NCBI GenBank assembly: GCA_030650265.1
Contig: JAUSEJ010000936.1
Span: forward strand, 1-14,783
Direction of reading: 5' to 3'
Origin: Dehalococcoidia bacterium
GTDB taxonomy: Bacteria > Chloroflexota > Dehalococcoidia > JACPQF01
Length of the DNA: 14,783 bases
The translations under genes and the position numbers were made by a program. Under the pieces are notes generated by a model, which saw only the letters and a list, made by a program, of their open reading frames with translations, was not told the origin of the DNA and did no database searches. Shown piece by piece: positions 6,542 to 14,783 of the stretch (the stretch's first letter is position 1; the number at the start of each line of letters is the position of its first letter).

Positions 6542-7199
6542 CCTTCATCTCCATACATTTCACTCGCCGGATAGCGCCAATTTGCCGGCGGCGATCGTGC
6601 GCACTTGCCTCCGGCGGGGCCTCGGTTGCATTGCCGTAACCGACCATAACAGGCTTGGCGGAGCCCTCGAGATAAAGGCGCTGGCCCCCTTTCCGGTTAT
6701 CATCGCCGAAGAGGTAAAGACAACCGAAGGAGAGATCATCGGACTGTTCTTGAAGGAGGAGATCAGTCGTGGGCTCTCACCGGAGGAAACGGCAAAGCAG
6801 ATTCGCTCCCAGGGCGCCCTGGTTATGATACCGCATCCCTTCGATCGCCTCAGGACGTCATGCCTTGGCGAGCCTGCGCTGTTACGCCTCGTGGCTGCCT
6901 CACTTGTCGACATTATCGAGGTTTTCAACTCGCGTACCTCGTTGTTAGCTGATTCGCGGCGAGCACGCCAGTTCGCTGAGAAGCACCGTCTACTAATGGG
7001 GGGCGGGAGTGATGCGCATTCTCTGAGGGAAATTGGCCAGACATACGTGGAGATGGCGCCCTTCGAGGACGAGAAAAGCTTCCTTCGCTCTCTTGCCAGT
7101 GGTCGGGTAGTTGGCAGAAGGAGCAACCCTTCAGTGCATCTTAGCAGCATGCTGGCCAGAATGCAGAAGCGGTTGAACCGTCCACGCTCAGACAAATAG
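6513..7199 (+). CDS. PHP-domain metal-dependent phosphoesterase
   Basis: A 228-residue protein made of a single PHP domain. The metal ligands are all visible: DLHLHTFHSPDS (His12, His14), AVTDHN (Asp44-His45), EEVKTTEGE, MIPHPFDR (His108), EVFNSR and GGGSDAHS (Asp167, His169). It resembles small stand-alone PHP phosphoesterases, some of which hydrolyse nucleotides or short oligonucleotides; the substrate here is unknown. GTG at 6513 overlaps the end of the HD gene by 29 bp. GTG at 6522 is an alternative with a 20-bp overlap and better distance to GAGAG at 6509-6513. Last gene of the plus-strand operon; it ends 16 bp from the convergent lon stop, and I see no terminator in between. Confidence 0.88.
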   Translation: MWRVDIIRVDLHLHTFHSPDSANLPAAIVRTCLRRGLGCIAVTDHNRLGGALEIKALAPFPVIIAEEVKTTEGEIIGLFLKEEISRGLSPEETAKQIRSQGALVMIPHPFDRLRTSCLGEPALLRLVAASLVDIIEVFNSRTSLLADSRRARQFAEKHRLLMGGGSDAHSLREIGQTYVEMAPFEDEKSFLRSLASGRVVGRRSNPSVHLSSMLARMQKRLNRPRSDK

Positions 7200-7215
7200 A
7201 CCGGCGCTTAGTTGT

Positions 7216-9663
7216 TTATTCTACGGCGTGGTCGACGATGCTTGCTGTGACGTCGGCAGCGGGCAAAGATGGCACAAGCGTATCGATGATCACCGGCGTA
7301 TCCGGGGTTGACTCCAGCCAGTTCGGACCGCGCCCATCAACGAAAACGGCGGCGAGAACCTGGTCCATGTTAGTGACCCAGATGAACTCCATCTGATCCC
7401 TGATCTTCTTGGGAATCTCCGTCAGATCCCGTTTGTTCTCCTCCGGCGCGATGATGGTCTTGATCCCTGCCCGGTGGGCGGCAAGAGCCTTCTCCTTGAG
7501 GCCTCCAATTGGTAGTACCCTGCCTCTCAGGGTGATCTCACCGGTCATGGCGAGATCGTTGCGAACCGGTCGTTTGGTTACGGCAGAGATCAGGGCAACG
7601 GCCATGGTGATGCCGGCAGAGGGCCCATCCTTGGGGATAGCGCCTTCTGGCAGGTGGATGTGGAGGTCCAGTTTGTCCTGAAAGTCCCTCTCGATGTGGA
7701 GCATGTCGGCCCTCGAGCGGGCGTAGGATAAAGCGGCGCGCGCTGATTCCTGCATCACATCGCCCAGGCGACCGGTGATCGTCAGGTTACCGCGCCCGTG
7801 CATGATTGCGACCTCGACTGGAAGTATCTCGCCGCCATGTTCGGTCCAGGCAAGGCCAGTGGCCACGCCAATCTCACTCTCCTCAATGGCGCCCCGATGT
7901 CGATGCTTTGGTGGGCCGAGGTAATCGGACAGGCTCTTTGGCGTCACTTTCGGTTTCGCGCTCCCGTCTTTGACCACCTTATGCGCTGCTTTGCGACAGA
8001 CAGCCGCAATTGCTCTCTCGAGGTTACGCACGCCGGCCTCGCGGGTATACAGCCTGATGAGGCTGCGCATGACGGCATCAGACAGTTCCAGATTGTCGGT
8101 TGTTAATCCGTGTTGCTCAAGCTGCTTGGGAAGGAGAAAACGCTTGCCAATCTGGAGTTTTTCCTCCTCCATGTAGCCCTGTATTTCGATCACTTCCATC
8201 CGGTCGAGAAGAGGACGGGGGATCTGCCAGGGCACGTTGGCCGTGGTAATGAACATGACCTCCGACAGATCGTAGGGCACATCAAGGTAATGGTCCACGA
8301 AACTGTAGTTCTGTTCGGGGTCGAGCACTTCCAGGAGGGCAGCAGAGGGGTCGCCGCGGAAGTCGGCGCTCATCTTGTCGATCTCATCTAGCATTATGAC
8401 CGGGTTTCGCGTGCCGGCCGTGCGCATGGACTGGAGAATTCTCCCAGGCAGAGCGCCAACGTAAGTGCGCCGGTGTCCCCTGATCTCCGCCTCGTCGCGG
8501 ACCCCTCCAAGTGATAATCGCACGAACTTCCGGTTTAGTGCCCGCGCGATCGAGCGTCCCAGGCTAGTCTTACCCACACCTGGCGGACCGACAAAGCAGA
8601 GAATTGGCCCCTTGGTGGCAGGATTGCCGCTGTTGGCTACGAGCTGGCGAACGGCGAGAAATTCGACAATGCGCTCCTTCACCTTTCCCAGACCATAGTG
8701 ATCCTCGTCCAGTATTTCCTGGGCTATGTCGATGTCGATGCGATCCTCGGTGCGTTCGTTCCAGGGAAGGGCAAGCACCAGGTCGAGGTAGGTTCGTATA
8801 ACATTGCCCTCGGGAGACGCTTGTGGCATTCGCTCTAACCTGGCCAACTCATGGAGCATCTTTACCTCGACGGCTTCGGGCAATGCCTTGTCCTTTAGCC
8901 GCTGTTTGAGGTCCGCTACTTCGCTGACTTGATCGTTGCCCAGTTCTTCGTGAATGGCTTTGAGTTGTTCCTTAAGGTAGTACTCCCGCTGGTTGCGGTC
9001 CATTTGCTGGCGCACCCTCGAGCGAAGACGCTGTTCCATCTCCAATATCTCTATCTCGTTGTGGAGGTAGGTGCTGACCTTCTCAAGACGCTGTTGATGG
9101 TTGAGGGTCTCCAGAATGGTCTGTTTAGCGGCGATATCTACGGGAAGATGGGCGGCGAGGACGTCGGCCAATCTCCCGGCCGTGTCGACCTTGCTAATGC
9201 TTTCCGTTGCATCTGGCGGGATGTTTCGATTGAGCTTGGCATAGTTCTCGAACATCTCCGTTACCTGGCGCACTAGAGCGTCCAACTGCGGCCCGGAGTC
9301 CGGCCTCTCCGCCATGTCCATGACCTGGACTCTGTAGGATGTTTTGGTTTGGATAAAGCGTTCGATACTGACCCTTCTGATTCCTTCCACGACCACTTGA
9401 ACATTGCCATCGGGCTGCTTGTGTACCTGCACTATCTCCGATAACGTTCCCATGGTGAAGAGATCGGCGGGGGAAGGGTCTTCCATGTCGATGCTGCGCT
9501 GAGCAGCCACGACTACGCGATTGTCGCGGCTTGCTGCATCCTCCACCGCCCTGATAGATTTCTCCCGACCGACGATGAGTGTAATAATAGTACGGGGGAA
9601 GATTACCACGTTCTTAAGCGGTAGTAGGGGAAATTCCGCCAGGTTGCGCGATTGACTGCACAT
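7216..9663 (-). CDS. lon: ATP-dependent Lon protease
   Basis: A complete 815-residue LonA-type protease that unfolds and degrades damaged and short-lived proteins in the cytoplasm. In order: the N-terminal substrate-binding domain ([13 protein letters not shown]...), a helical region with [21 protein letters not shown], the AAA+ domain with Walker [14 protein letters not shown] (Lys365) and Walker [11 protein letters not shown], and the protease domain with [11 protein letters not shown] (Ser682) and [12 protein letters not shown] (Lys725). The Ser-Lys spacing of 43 equals that of E. coli Lon (S679/K722). No membrane segments, as expected for LonA. It starts at ATG 9663, 26 bp after clpX, with no strong ribosome binding site, so it may depend on translation of clpX. 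Last gene of the tig-clpP-clpX-lon operon. Confidence 0.97.
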   Translation of the reverse strand: MCSQSRNLAEFPLLPLKNVVIFPRTIITLIVGREKSIRAVEDAASRDNRVVVAAQRSIDMEDPSPADLFTMGTLSEIVQVHKQPDGNVQVVVEGIRRVSIERFIQTKTSYRVQVMDMAERPDSGPQLDALVRQVTEMFENYAKLNRNIPPDATESISKVDTAGRLADVLAAHLPVDIAAKQTILETLNHQQRLEKVSTYLHNEIEILEMEQRLRSRVRQQMDRNQREYYLKEQLKAIHEELGNDQVSEVADLKQRLKDKALPEAVEVKMLHELARLERMPQASPEGNVIRTYLDLVLALPWNERTEDRIDIDIAQEILDEDHYGLGKVKERIVEFLAVRQLVANSGNPATKGPILCFVGPPGVGKTSLGRSIARALNRKFVRLSLGGVRDEAEIRGHRRTYVGALPGRILQSMRTAGTRNPVIMLDEIDKMSADFRGDPSAALLEVLDPEQNYSFVDHYLDVPYDLSEVMFITTANVPWQIPRPLLDRMEVIEIQGYMEEEKLQIGKRFLLPKQLEQHGLTTDNLELSDAVMRSLIRLYTREAGVRNLERAIAAVCRKAAHKVVKDGSAKPKVTPKSLSDYLGPPKHRHRGAIEESEIGVATGLAWTEHGGEILPVEVAIMHGRGNLTITGRLGDVMQESARAALSYARSRADMLHIERDFQDKLDLHIHLPEGAIPKDGPSAGITMAVALISAVTKRPVRNDLAMTGEITLRGRVLPIGGLKEKALAAHRAGIKTIIAPEENKRDLTEIPKKIRDQMEFIWVTNMDQVLAAVFVDGRGPNWLESTPDTPVIIDTLVPSLPAADVTASIVDHAVE

Positions 9664-9689
9664 ATCTTTGGATGACTCGTTTCTAGCGC

Positions 9690-10985
9690 CTATGCCGATT
9701 CGTCCTTGACTTCTTCCAATTCCACCGGCCTGTCAGTGCGGGTCAGGAGAATGGGACCTCTGCGATTCTTGATGCTAGCGGCGTTGATCATGCAACGCTT
9801 AATATCTGTCCGAGACGGGATCTCATACATCACGTCGAGGAGGGCATCTTCGATGACTGCCCGCAGTCCGCGTGCTCCGGTCTTGTGGCGTAGAGCCTCG
9901 GCCGCTGTCGCTTCAAGGGCATCGCTGGTAAATACCAACTCGACCTTGTCAAAAGCAAAATACTTCTGATACTGCCGCAACAGCGAGTTCTTCGGTTCGG
10001 TCAGAATACGGACTAGAGCCTTTTCGTCCAGCGATTCGAGGCCGACTACCATGGGAAGACGACCGACGAATTCGGGAATTAGACCGTACTCTAACAGATC
10101 GTCGGGGGAGACCTCTTTTAAGAGAGCATCCGCGTTCTTCTGGGCGTCGACGGGGCGGACCGTCTCAGCCGTAAAGCCCATCGACTTCTTGCCCTTGCCG
10201 AGGCGGCGGGAGATGATCTTGTCCAGTCCTTCAAAGGCACCACCGCAAATGAAAAGGATATTACTGGTATTGATCTGGATAAATTCCTGATGAGGGTGCT
10301 TGCGCCCACCTTGAGGAGGAACGCTGGCGACAGTCCCCTCAATGATCTTCAGGAGTGCTTGCTGTACGCCCTCGCCTGAGACATCCCGCGTAATCGAAGG
10401 ATTGTCACCCTTGCGGGCAATCTTGTCAATCTCGTCTATGTAGACGATACCTTTCTCGGCGCGGGCGATGTCGAATTCGGCGGATTGGAGCAGGTGGAGC
10501 AGGATGTTTTCCACATCCTCGCCCACGTATCCGGCCTCGGTAAGGGCGGTAGCGTCGGCGATGGTGAAGGGAACGTCAAGGATCTTGGCCAGGGTCTGGG
10601 CCAAGTATGTTTTGCCACAGCCGGTTGGCCCGATCAGGAGAATGTTGGTCTTTTGCAGCTCAACGTCGTCGGTTTGCGCTGCCACGCCAATTCGCTTATA
10701 GTGATTGTAAACAGCGACGCTCAGAACCTTCTTTGCCCTGTCTTGTCCGATAACGTACTCGCTCAGGAGTTCGCAGATCCGTTTCGGTGTGGGAATCTTC
10801 GTGCTGCTGACTTTCGACTTGGCAGCCGGCGCTGTTTCCTCATTGATTATCTCCCGGCAAAGGTCTACGCATTCATCACAGATGTAGACTGCCCCGGGGC
10901 CGGCAATGAGACGCTTTACTTGGTCCTGGTTCTTGCCACAGAAAGAGCAATGATACTGGATACGACCGTTTCGCGAATTTGCCAT
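9690..10985 (-). CDS. clpX: ATP-dependent Clp protease ATP-binding subunit ClpX
   Basis: A 431-residue AAA+ unfoldase that delivers substrates to ClpP. A zinc-binding domain (HCSFCGKN ... [13 protein letters not shown], four Cys) is followed by the AAA+ module: Walker [11 protein letters not shown] (Lys125), pore loop GYVGED, Walker [10 protein letters not shown] (Glu185), [12 protein letters not shown], and the sensor 2 motif [10 protein letters not shown]. Lys125 and Glu185 carry the same numbers as in E. coli ClpX. The reading frame is open upstream to 11414, but that part is the shadow of clpP. The true start is ATG 10985, six bases after AGGAGG; ATG 10988 would add one Met. The gap to clpP is 58 bp. 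Confidence 0.97.
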   Translation of the reverse strand: MANSRNGRIQYHCSFCGKNQDQVKRLIAGPGAVYICDECVDLCREIINEETAPAAKSKVSSTKIPTPKRICELLSEYVIGQDRAKKVLSVAVYNHYKRIGVAAQTDDVELQKTNILLIGPTGCGKTYLAQTLAKILDVPFTIADATALTEAGYVGEDVENILLHLLQSAEFDIARAEKGIVYIDEIDKIARKGDNPSITRDVSGEGVQQALLKIIEGTVASVPPQGGRKHPHQEFIQINTSNILFICGGAFEGLDKIISRRLGKGKKSMGFTAETVRPVDAQKNADALLKEVSPDDLLEYGLIPEFVGRLPMVVGLESLDEKALVRILTEPKNSLLRQYQKYFAFDKVELVFTSDALEATAAEALRHKTGARGLRAVIEDALLDVMYEIPSRTDIKRCMINAASIKNRRGPILLTRTDRPVELEEVKDESA

Positions 10986-11043
10986 CATCAGCCTCCTCAC
11001 CCAATATGAATGGCGTGTTTCCCCTTTCGGGTCGCCAGATCCG

Positions 11044-11658
11044 CTATGCTTCCCCCGACTTCGTACTAGTCTTGGCCAGAATCTCGTCGACGATCCCGTA
11101 GTCCTTGGCCTGCTCTGCCGACATGAAATAGTCCCGGTCGCTGTCTTTGATGATCTTCTCCAGCGTCTGACCGGTATGCTTCGCCAGTATGTGGCGAATT
11201 TTGTCTTGCTGACGTAGGATCTCTTGTGACATGATGTAGATATCAGAAGCGGGCCCCGTTGCTCCACCTTGAGCTTGATGCAAATGGACAGTGGCGTTGG
11301 GAAGAGCATAGCGCTTCCCTTTGGCGCCAGCGCAGAGAAGCACTGTGCCCATGCTGGCCGCCATGCCGACGCAGATGGTCGATACGTCCGGTCGAATGAG
11401 TTCCATGGTGTCATAGATGGCCAGACCAGCAGTGATCATGCCGCCCGGGGAATGGATATAAAGGCTGATATCCTTCTCCGGGTCCTCCCTGTCCAGGTAA
11501 AGCAACTGGGCAATAATCAAGTTGGCCACATGGTCGTCTATTGCCGAGCCAAGAAAGACAATTCGCTCCTTTAGGAGGAGGGAGTAAATGTCAAAGGCGC
11601 GCTCCCCTCGATTAGTGCTCTCAACGACCATTGGGACAAAAGCGGATGGATACTTCAT
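11044..11658 (-). CDS. clpP: ATP-dependent Clp protease proteolytic subunit ClpP
   Basis: A 204-residue serine peptidase, subunit of the double-ring ClpP chamber. The catalytic triad is Ser102 in GMAASMGT, His127 in [11 protein letters not shown] and Asp176 in DSDRDYF. The spacings of 25 and 49 residues match the classical triad of E. coli ClpP. The N-terminus ([27 protein letters not shown] in two parts) is typical, and includes the short segment that may be cut off on maturation. Start is ATG 11658, with AAAGGA a rather distant 13 bases upstream; ATG 11631 is a weaker alternative. It lies 18 bp after tig and just before clpX. Confidence 0.97.
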   Translation of the reverse strand: MKYPSAFVPMVVESTNRGERAFDIYSLLLKERIVFLGSAIDDHVANLIIAQLLYLDREDPEKDISLYIHSPGGMITAGLAIYDTMELIRPDVSTICVGMAASMGTVLLCAGAKGKRYALPNATVHLHQAQGGATGPASDIYIMSQEILRQQDKIRHILAKHTGQTLEKIIKDSDRDYFMSAEQAKDYGIVDEILAKTSTKSGEA

Positions 11659-11676
11659 ATCTTGTACAATTCCTTT

Positions 11677-13083
11677 CTATCCTTGAGCAGGTTCCCCCGC
11701 CTCTTGTTCGCCTTGTTCGGCAACTGGCGCCTCGTCGTTCTTCTCCTCGAAAGACCCGGCCTCCACGGAAGCGGGGGTCGAAGCGATCTCGGGGTAGACG
11801 ACAGTTCCCTCAGTGGCGATTTCAACCAGTCGGCGGAGAATCTTCCGATTCAAAATATTTCGTTCTACCAGTTCCCGGCCCTGCTCCGAGTCGAAGAACT
11901 TCAGCAGATTCTCGGACTTATCCGTAGATTCGTCGATCATTTGCGTGATTTCAGCGCTAAGCTCGGCTGGCTCGACCTTAATCTGTTCGGCCTCGCCGAC
12001 TTTGACGAGAACTAAAGTTCGCTTGATTCTTCTGTGAGCAATGGGATGCAACTCTTCATGGTATTGATCGAATGTCTTTCCAATCATCGTCAGATATTGG
12101 GACAGGCTGAAGCGCTGATCCTTGTACCGGCGTTCTTCGTCTTCGAGAATGCTATGGACCTCTTGTTCCACCAGCGATGGTGGGATTTCAACCTTTGAGA
12201 CTGCGACCGCCTCGTCGACAATCTTATCGACAAGCTCTTCCTTGGCCCGGCGCTCGCCGGTGGTCGCTAGCTCTGCGCGGAATCGCTTTTGTAGTTCCTC
12301 GAGTGTCTCAATACCGGCGCCGGCCCGTTTGGCGAACTCGTCGTCCAATGGCGGTAGCACCTTGCCCCTGATCTCGTTCACTTTGACCTTGAAATGGACG
12401 GATTGTCCAGCCAAGTTCTTGTCATCGAAATCGGCGGGAAAAGATAGGTCAAACTCTTTGTCTTCTTGTGGAACCATCCCAACCAGACTGGCGGCAAAGC
12501 CTTCTACGGGGACCGGGTTCTCCAGACGGACGCTGTAGGGGTAGTCCGTCCGTGTAAAATAATCCTCATCACCCCTGGTTCCCACGATATCCACGGTTAT
12601 CCGGTCGTCGAACTGCAGCGGTCGCTGGACAGCTTCCCATGTTGCCATGGATTGCCTGGTTTGCTCGATGGCCTTTTCGACGTCGTCATCAGTGATTTCG
12701 GGAATGGTCAGGGCGGCTCTAATGTCCAGATAGCTGCCAAGTTCCACAACGGGCGGCAGATCAACCGTCGCCTTAATAATGACTGGCTCAACCTGAACCA
12801 CTTCAAAATGTGGTTCACAAATCGGGGTGATGTTCTGTTCTTTAGCTGCCTCGCTGAATACCTCAGGAATGAGACGCTGGAGAGCCTCTTCTAGCAGCGC
12901 ACCGTGTCCTAAGAATCGCTCGATCATCACGCGGGGTGCCTTGCCTTTGCGGAAACCCGGTACGAGGGTTTTGCTGGCAAGTCGGTGGTAGGCCTGATTC
13001 ATCGCTTTATCGACCACATCAGTTTCAACCTCTATGGTCAGGGCCACCTGGCCTTCGGCGACGTTTTCAGTTGTGACGTTCAC
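11677..13083 (-). CDS. tig: Trigger factor (ribosome-associated chaperone and prolyl isomerase)
   Basis: A 468-residue trigger factor. The ribosome-binding domain has the signature LVPGFRKGKAPRVMIERF (about residues 41-58). The FKBP-type peptidyl-prolyl isomerase domain starts around RITVDIVGTRGDEDYF and includes GFAASLVGM and KVKVNEIRGKVLPPLDDEFA. The C-terminal helical chaperone domain follows, with a hydrophilic acidic tail (EEKNDEAPVAEQGEQEAGE) that is longer than in E. coli. GTG at 13083 is the start, five bases after GAAGGAG. First gene of the proteostasis operon, with its own extended -10 promoter. Confidence 0.95.
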   Translation of the reverse strand: MNVTTENVAEGQVALTIEVETDVVDKAMNQAYHRLASKTLVPGFRKGKAPRVMIERFLGHGALLEEALQRLIPEVFSEAAKEQNITPICEPHFEVVQVEPVIIKATVDLPPVVELGSYLDIRAALTIPEITDDDVEKAIEQTRQSMATWEAVQRPLQFDDRITVDIVGTRGDEDYFTRTDYPYSVRLENPVPVEGFAASLVGMVPQEDKEFDLSFPADFDDKNLAGQSVHFKVKVNEIRGKVLPPLDDEFAKRAGAGIETLEELQKRFRAELATTGERRAKEELVDKIVDEAVAVSKVEIPPSLVEQEVHSILEDEERRYKDQRFSLSQYLTMIGKTFDQYHEELHPIAHRRIKRTLVLVKVGEAEQIKVEPAELSAEITQMIDESTDKSENLLKFFDSEQGRELVERNILNRKILRRLVEIATEGTVVYPEIASTPASVEAGSFEEKNDEAPVAEQGEQEAGEPAQG

Positions 13084-13112
13084 TTTCGCTCCTTCTCGCT
13101 ATATCGCAGTAA

Positions 13113-13142
13113 ATTATAGCATAAAAATCTGATCCGGGTGAA
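13113..13142 (-). promoter_or_regulatory. Extended -10 promoter of the tig-clpP-clpX-lon operon
   Basis: On the minus strand, TTCACC (13142-13137) is followed after 18 bp by TATAAT (13118-13113), preceded by TGC, which makes an extended -10. Transcription would begin about 13106 and give a leader of about 23 nt before the GTG of tig. No CIRCE element (TTAGCACTC/GAGTGCTAA) is present nearby. Confidence 0.7.
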
Positions 13143-13169
13143 GAAACTCCATCATCCGGCAAGAACGGG

Positions 13170-13197
13170 CGATGAGCGTCGATGGAGATGCTCATCG
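13170..13197. repeat. 8-bp inverted repeat upstream of the tig promoter
   Basis: CGATGAGC (13170-13177) and GCTCATCG (13190-13197) form a perfect inverted repeat with a 12-base gap, 28-55 bp upstream of the tig -35 box. It could be a regulator site with half-sites two helical turns apart. It has no T-run and is not a terminator. The remaining sequence between tig and 13370 shows no convincing gene. Confidence 0.35.
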
Positions 13198-13369
13198 TGT
13201 TTGCAGGCTTACAGTGGACCGCTCAAGGTATTATCGCACAAAAGGGAATATGTGTCCAGAAAATTGTCTGGTCGGTTTGATGGATTTGAGGGAATGGCAC
13301 AGTGGTTTGTCACCGCGTAAGCGCAGTGGGTGCATGAGTGGGACTAGTTTAGGGCATTGTTTGTCCTGA

Positions 13370-13645
13370 TTACTGCGGCGACCATGGCAGTGGGTAGGCC
13401 AGCAGTCGGAGCCCCGATATGAACCGGTAGTCACCTTGATTCTTGCTCACTAGGGCAGTGCCGAGCGAGATGGCCGTCGCGGCAATCAAAGCATCCGCTA
13501 CCAGTAAGCCATGGCTCATGCGATACTGGCGCAGAAGCTGCACTGCCAGATCCGAAATCGGCTCGTTCAGCTTCAGAACAATGAAGCGCTTCACGAAACG
13601 CTCAGCAGCACGAAGCTCGGTCTTGTTTCGACAGCCGATGCCCCA
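13370..13645 (-). pseudogene. VapC-type PIN-domain toxin, N-terminus deleted
   Basis: The last ~90 residues of a PIN-domain ribonuclease toxin: GCRNKTELRAAERFVKRF, ISDLAVQLLRQYRMSHGLL, then the central acidic motif ADALIAATAISLG and the C-terminal SKNQGDYRFISGLRLL. Missing are the N-terminal strand with the first catalytic Asp and the conserved Glu just before GC. The homology starts abruptly at 13636, and the frame upstream of it is the antitoxin sequence read out of frame. The best explanation is a deletion of roughly the first third of vapC together with the antitoxin stop. With two of the four usual acidic metal ligands lost it should be non-toxic. An open frame from ATG 13708 exists but has no toxin-like N-terminus. 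Confidence 0.75.
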
Positions 13646-13880
13646 ACCATTCACGCTCACGAACTTGTCGGACCCAAAAGTTACTATCTCGCAGGTCTTC
13701 GCGGTCACGCCACAAGCCGATGAAGGGATCGTTTGCGAGTTTCGCCCGCTGGGCTATCTTGCGAGTTGAGGAGGCAACTTGGCGTGTTCGTAGGAATACC
13801 ATAAAGTCGATGACTTCCTGCTGAGCAACGGGAGACAAGCCATCAAATAGCTGCCATGCAGTTTCTGTCTTCTGGTTCAT
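13602..13880 (-). CDS. VapB-type antitoxin, C-terminus altered by fusion into vapC
   Basis: A 92-residue reading frame from ATG 13880 (GGGAGG three bases upstream). The first 78 residues look like a complete antitoxin of the kind paired with PIN toxins: AWQLFDGLSPVAQQEVIDFMVFLRTR (dimerisation part) and then DPFIGLWRDREDLRDSNFWVRQVREREW, the toxin-binding tail. Relatives end at about this Trp. Here the frame continues LGHRLSKQDRASCC, which is vapC sequence read in another frame, so its own stop has been deleted. It may still be made and bind DNA. An in-frame start at 14021 exists but its extra residues do not look conserved. Confidence 0.7.
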   Translation of the reverse strand: MNQKTETAWQLFDGLSPVAQQEVIDFMVFLRTRQVASSTRKIAQRAKLANDPFIGLWRDREDLRDSNFWVRQVREREWLGHRLSKQDRASCC

Positions 13881-13989
13881 AATCCTCCCAGCCCCCGTCT
13901 GAAATCTTCTGGCCATGGCATGGATAAATGCCGACAGGTGTTGTCCCTGCAAACCATTGACCATAGCGGCCAAGTTTTCTTTCAAACAG

Positions 13990-14018
13990 ATTATACCAGC
14001 AAACCGCAAGCGCGTAAA
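13990..14018 (-). promoter_or_regulatory. Promoter of the toxin-antitoxin pair
   Basis: On the minus strand, TTTACG (14018-14013), a 17-bp spacer and TATAAT (13995-13990) preceded by TGG, an extended -10. Transcription would begin near 13983, about 100 nt before the antitoxin ATG. Confidence 0.6.
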
Positions 14019-14027
14019 CACAGAAAC

Positions 14028-14041
14028 AGAGCTTTTGCTCT
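14028..14041 (-). terminator. Weak hairpin after hsdR
   Basis: On the minus strand AGAGC-AAAA-GCTCT is followed by a T-rich stretch (GTTTCTGTGTTT), 12 bases after the hsdR stop. The stem has only five pairs, so it is at best a weak terminator. Confidence 0.3.
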
Positions 14042-14053
14042 CGTGCGGGTCGC

Positions 14054-14783
14054 CTAGGCGGCAATAGCTGTGGCTCGCAAGCTTTCCAGGACGGAGATCA
14101 ACTCATCTACCTGCGATGAATCAAAAAGACCCTCAGGGCCTTGCGGGGCGAGGTCGGTGAACGGCGATTCGTAAAGGAGCGAGGCCTTCATCACGCCGTG
14201 CTCGGTGAGGTGATCGACGATCAGGTTCACAAACTCGATCTGGGACGAATTCAGAGGCTTGCCGGTGATGAATCCGGCCAGGGCTGTCTTGGCCGCTTCC
14301 CGGTCCAGGCCGACCAGTGAGCGAACGAAGAGCCCGAGGCCCTGAGACATCTCTTTGGCGTGGCCAATTTCTTCAGCGCCGCCAATGCCGCTTTCGGCCA
14401 GTAGGCGCTCAAGTTCAGATAAGTCTGCTGCCGTGAGAGCCTTGTTCAGGCGCAGCTTGTGAATGGCAACGTGATCCTCGTTTGCTCTCAGAAAAGCCCG
14501 CGCCTTGCTTAGAAACTTCTCGAACCCATCGCCAACGGCGAAGCCGGGCAAAGCAAAGCCCGTCTCCTCTCCCATTTCGTCCTCGAAGTCGGAGTAGATG
14601 GGCTTGCGACTCTGTTTGTCGATCAGTTGGATCAGACCTCTCAACCGCCGCCGCACAGTCTCCAGCAACGGTATGGTTGTGTCTTGCCACCATTCGCCGG
14701 TTTGCACCTCCAGGATCGTCGCCATCTGCTGCTGCACCATGGGAATGGCCGATTTCTCTTCCAGCAAGCCGGCGATCGCCTTG
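14054..14783 (-). CDS. hsdR: Type I restriction enzyme R subunit, C-terminal part (runs off window)
   Basis: The C-terminal ~243 residues of a type I restriction endonuclease R subunit of the EcoEI class. The frame is open to the right edge, so the gene begins outside. It matches the EcoEI_R C-terminal domain: [72 protein letters not shown] and [17 protein letters not shown] (each in its usual order). This domain contacts the methyltransferase core; the nuclease and helicase motor lie upstream and are not visible. It ends at a normal position with TAG at 14054-14056, so there is no sign of damage in this part. Any hsdM and hsdS partners would be outside the window. Confidence 0.85.
   Translation of the reverse strand, partial: KAIAGLLEEKSAIPMVQQQMATILEVQTGEWWQDTTIPLLETVRRRLRGLIQLIDKQSRKPIYSDFEDEMGEETGFALPGFAVGDGFEKFLSKARAFLRANEDHVAIHKLRLNKALTAADLSELERLLAESGIGGAEEIGHAKEMSQGLGLFVRSLVGLDREAAKTALAGFITGKPLNSSQIEFVNLIVDHLTEHGVMKASLLYESPFTDLAPQGPEGLFDSSQVDELISVLESLRATAIAA

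Noticed and set aside
10986..11414. A 143-residue N-terminal extension of ClpX
   Set aside because: The extension overlaps clpP in another frame and has no known domain; AGGAGG and the zinc-finger N-terminus place the start at 10985.
13138..13369. A small gene between tig and the toxin remnant
   Set aside because: The 60- and 65-codon frames here lack ribosome binding sites and any protein-like pattern; the stretch is treated as intergenic.
14050..14061. CGCCTAGGCGGC near the hsdR stop, similar to GCCGCCTAG at bases 4-12, as a possible attachment or recombination site
   Set aside because: The match is short and GC-rich, and the two places have no shared flanking sequence, so chance is enough to explain it.

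Overview
The window looks like a chromosomal segment of a GC-rich bacterium, most likely a member of the Chloroflexota. I infer this from two things. The small exported proteins at 2179-3214 are of a kind I associate with that phylum (a VSYQGKV-type N-terminal module, a YTVGSGxW segment, an FLPVVMKN tail). The order xseA, xseB, divergent-PAP2 gene, HD gene, PHP gene would also fit. This is family recall, not a search result.

Layout. At the left edge (1-815) is the 5' part of an insertion sequence: a truncated DDE transposase on the minus strand and a pair of direct repeats at its upstream end. Next is a stand-alone D-2-hydroxyacid dehydrogenase (962-2044, plus). A good sigma-70-type promoter (2094-2121) then reads into three consecutive genes for exported or surface proteins (2179-3713), and all three are broken by in-frame stops, frameshifts or both. 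A second good promoter (3810-3838) drives a tightly packed plus-strand operon (3880-7199): exonuclease VII large and small subunits, a four-helix membrane protein of the divergent PAP2 family, an HD-domain protein with a helix-turn-helix, and a PHP-domain phosphoesterase. Several of these genes overlap by a few bases.

Converging on that operon from the right is a complete proteostasis operon on the minus strand, in the order tig, clpP, clpX, lon (13083 to 7216), with an extended -10 promoter in front of tig. Trigger factor folds nascent chains, ClpX unfolds and feeds substrates to ClpP, and Lon degrades misfolded proteins, so this is a full fold-or-degrade unit. All catalytic residues checked are in place.

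The right end (13370-14783) holds remnants of defence and stability modules on the minus strand: a VapBC-type toxin-antitoxin pair in which one deletion appears to have joined the end of the antitoxin to the middle of the PIN toxin, and the C-terminal part of a type I restriction enzyme HsdR subunit running off the window edge.

The core genes are intact. Damage is confined to accessory genes (transposase, surface proteins, toxin-antitoxin). I found no rRNA, tRNA or CRISPR array.
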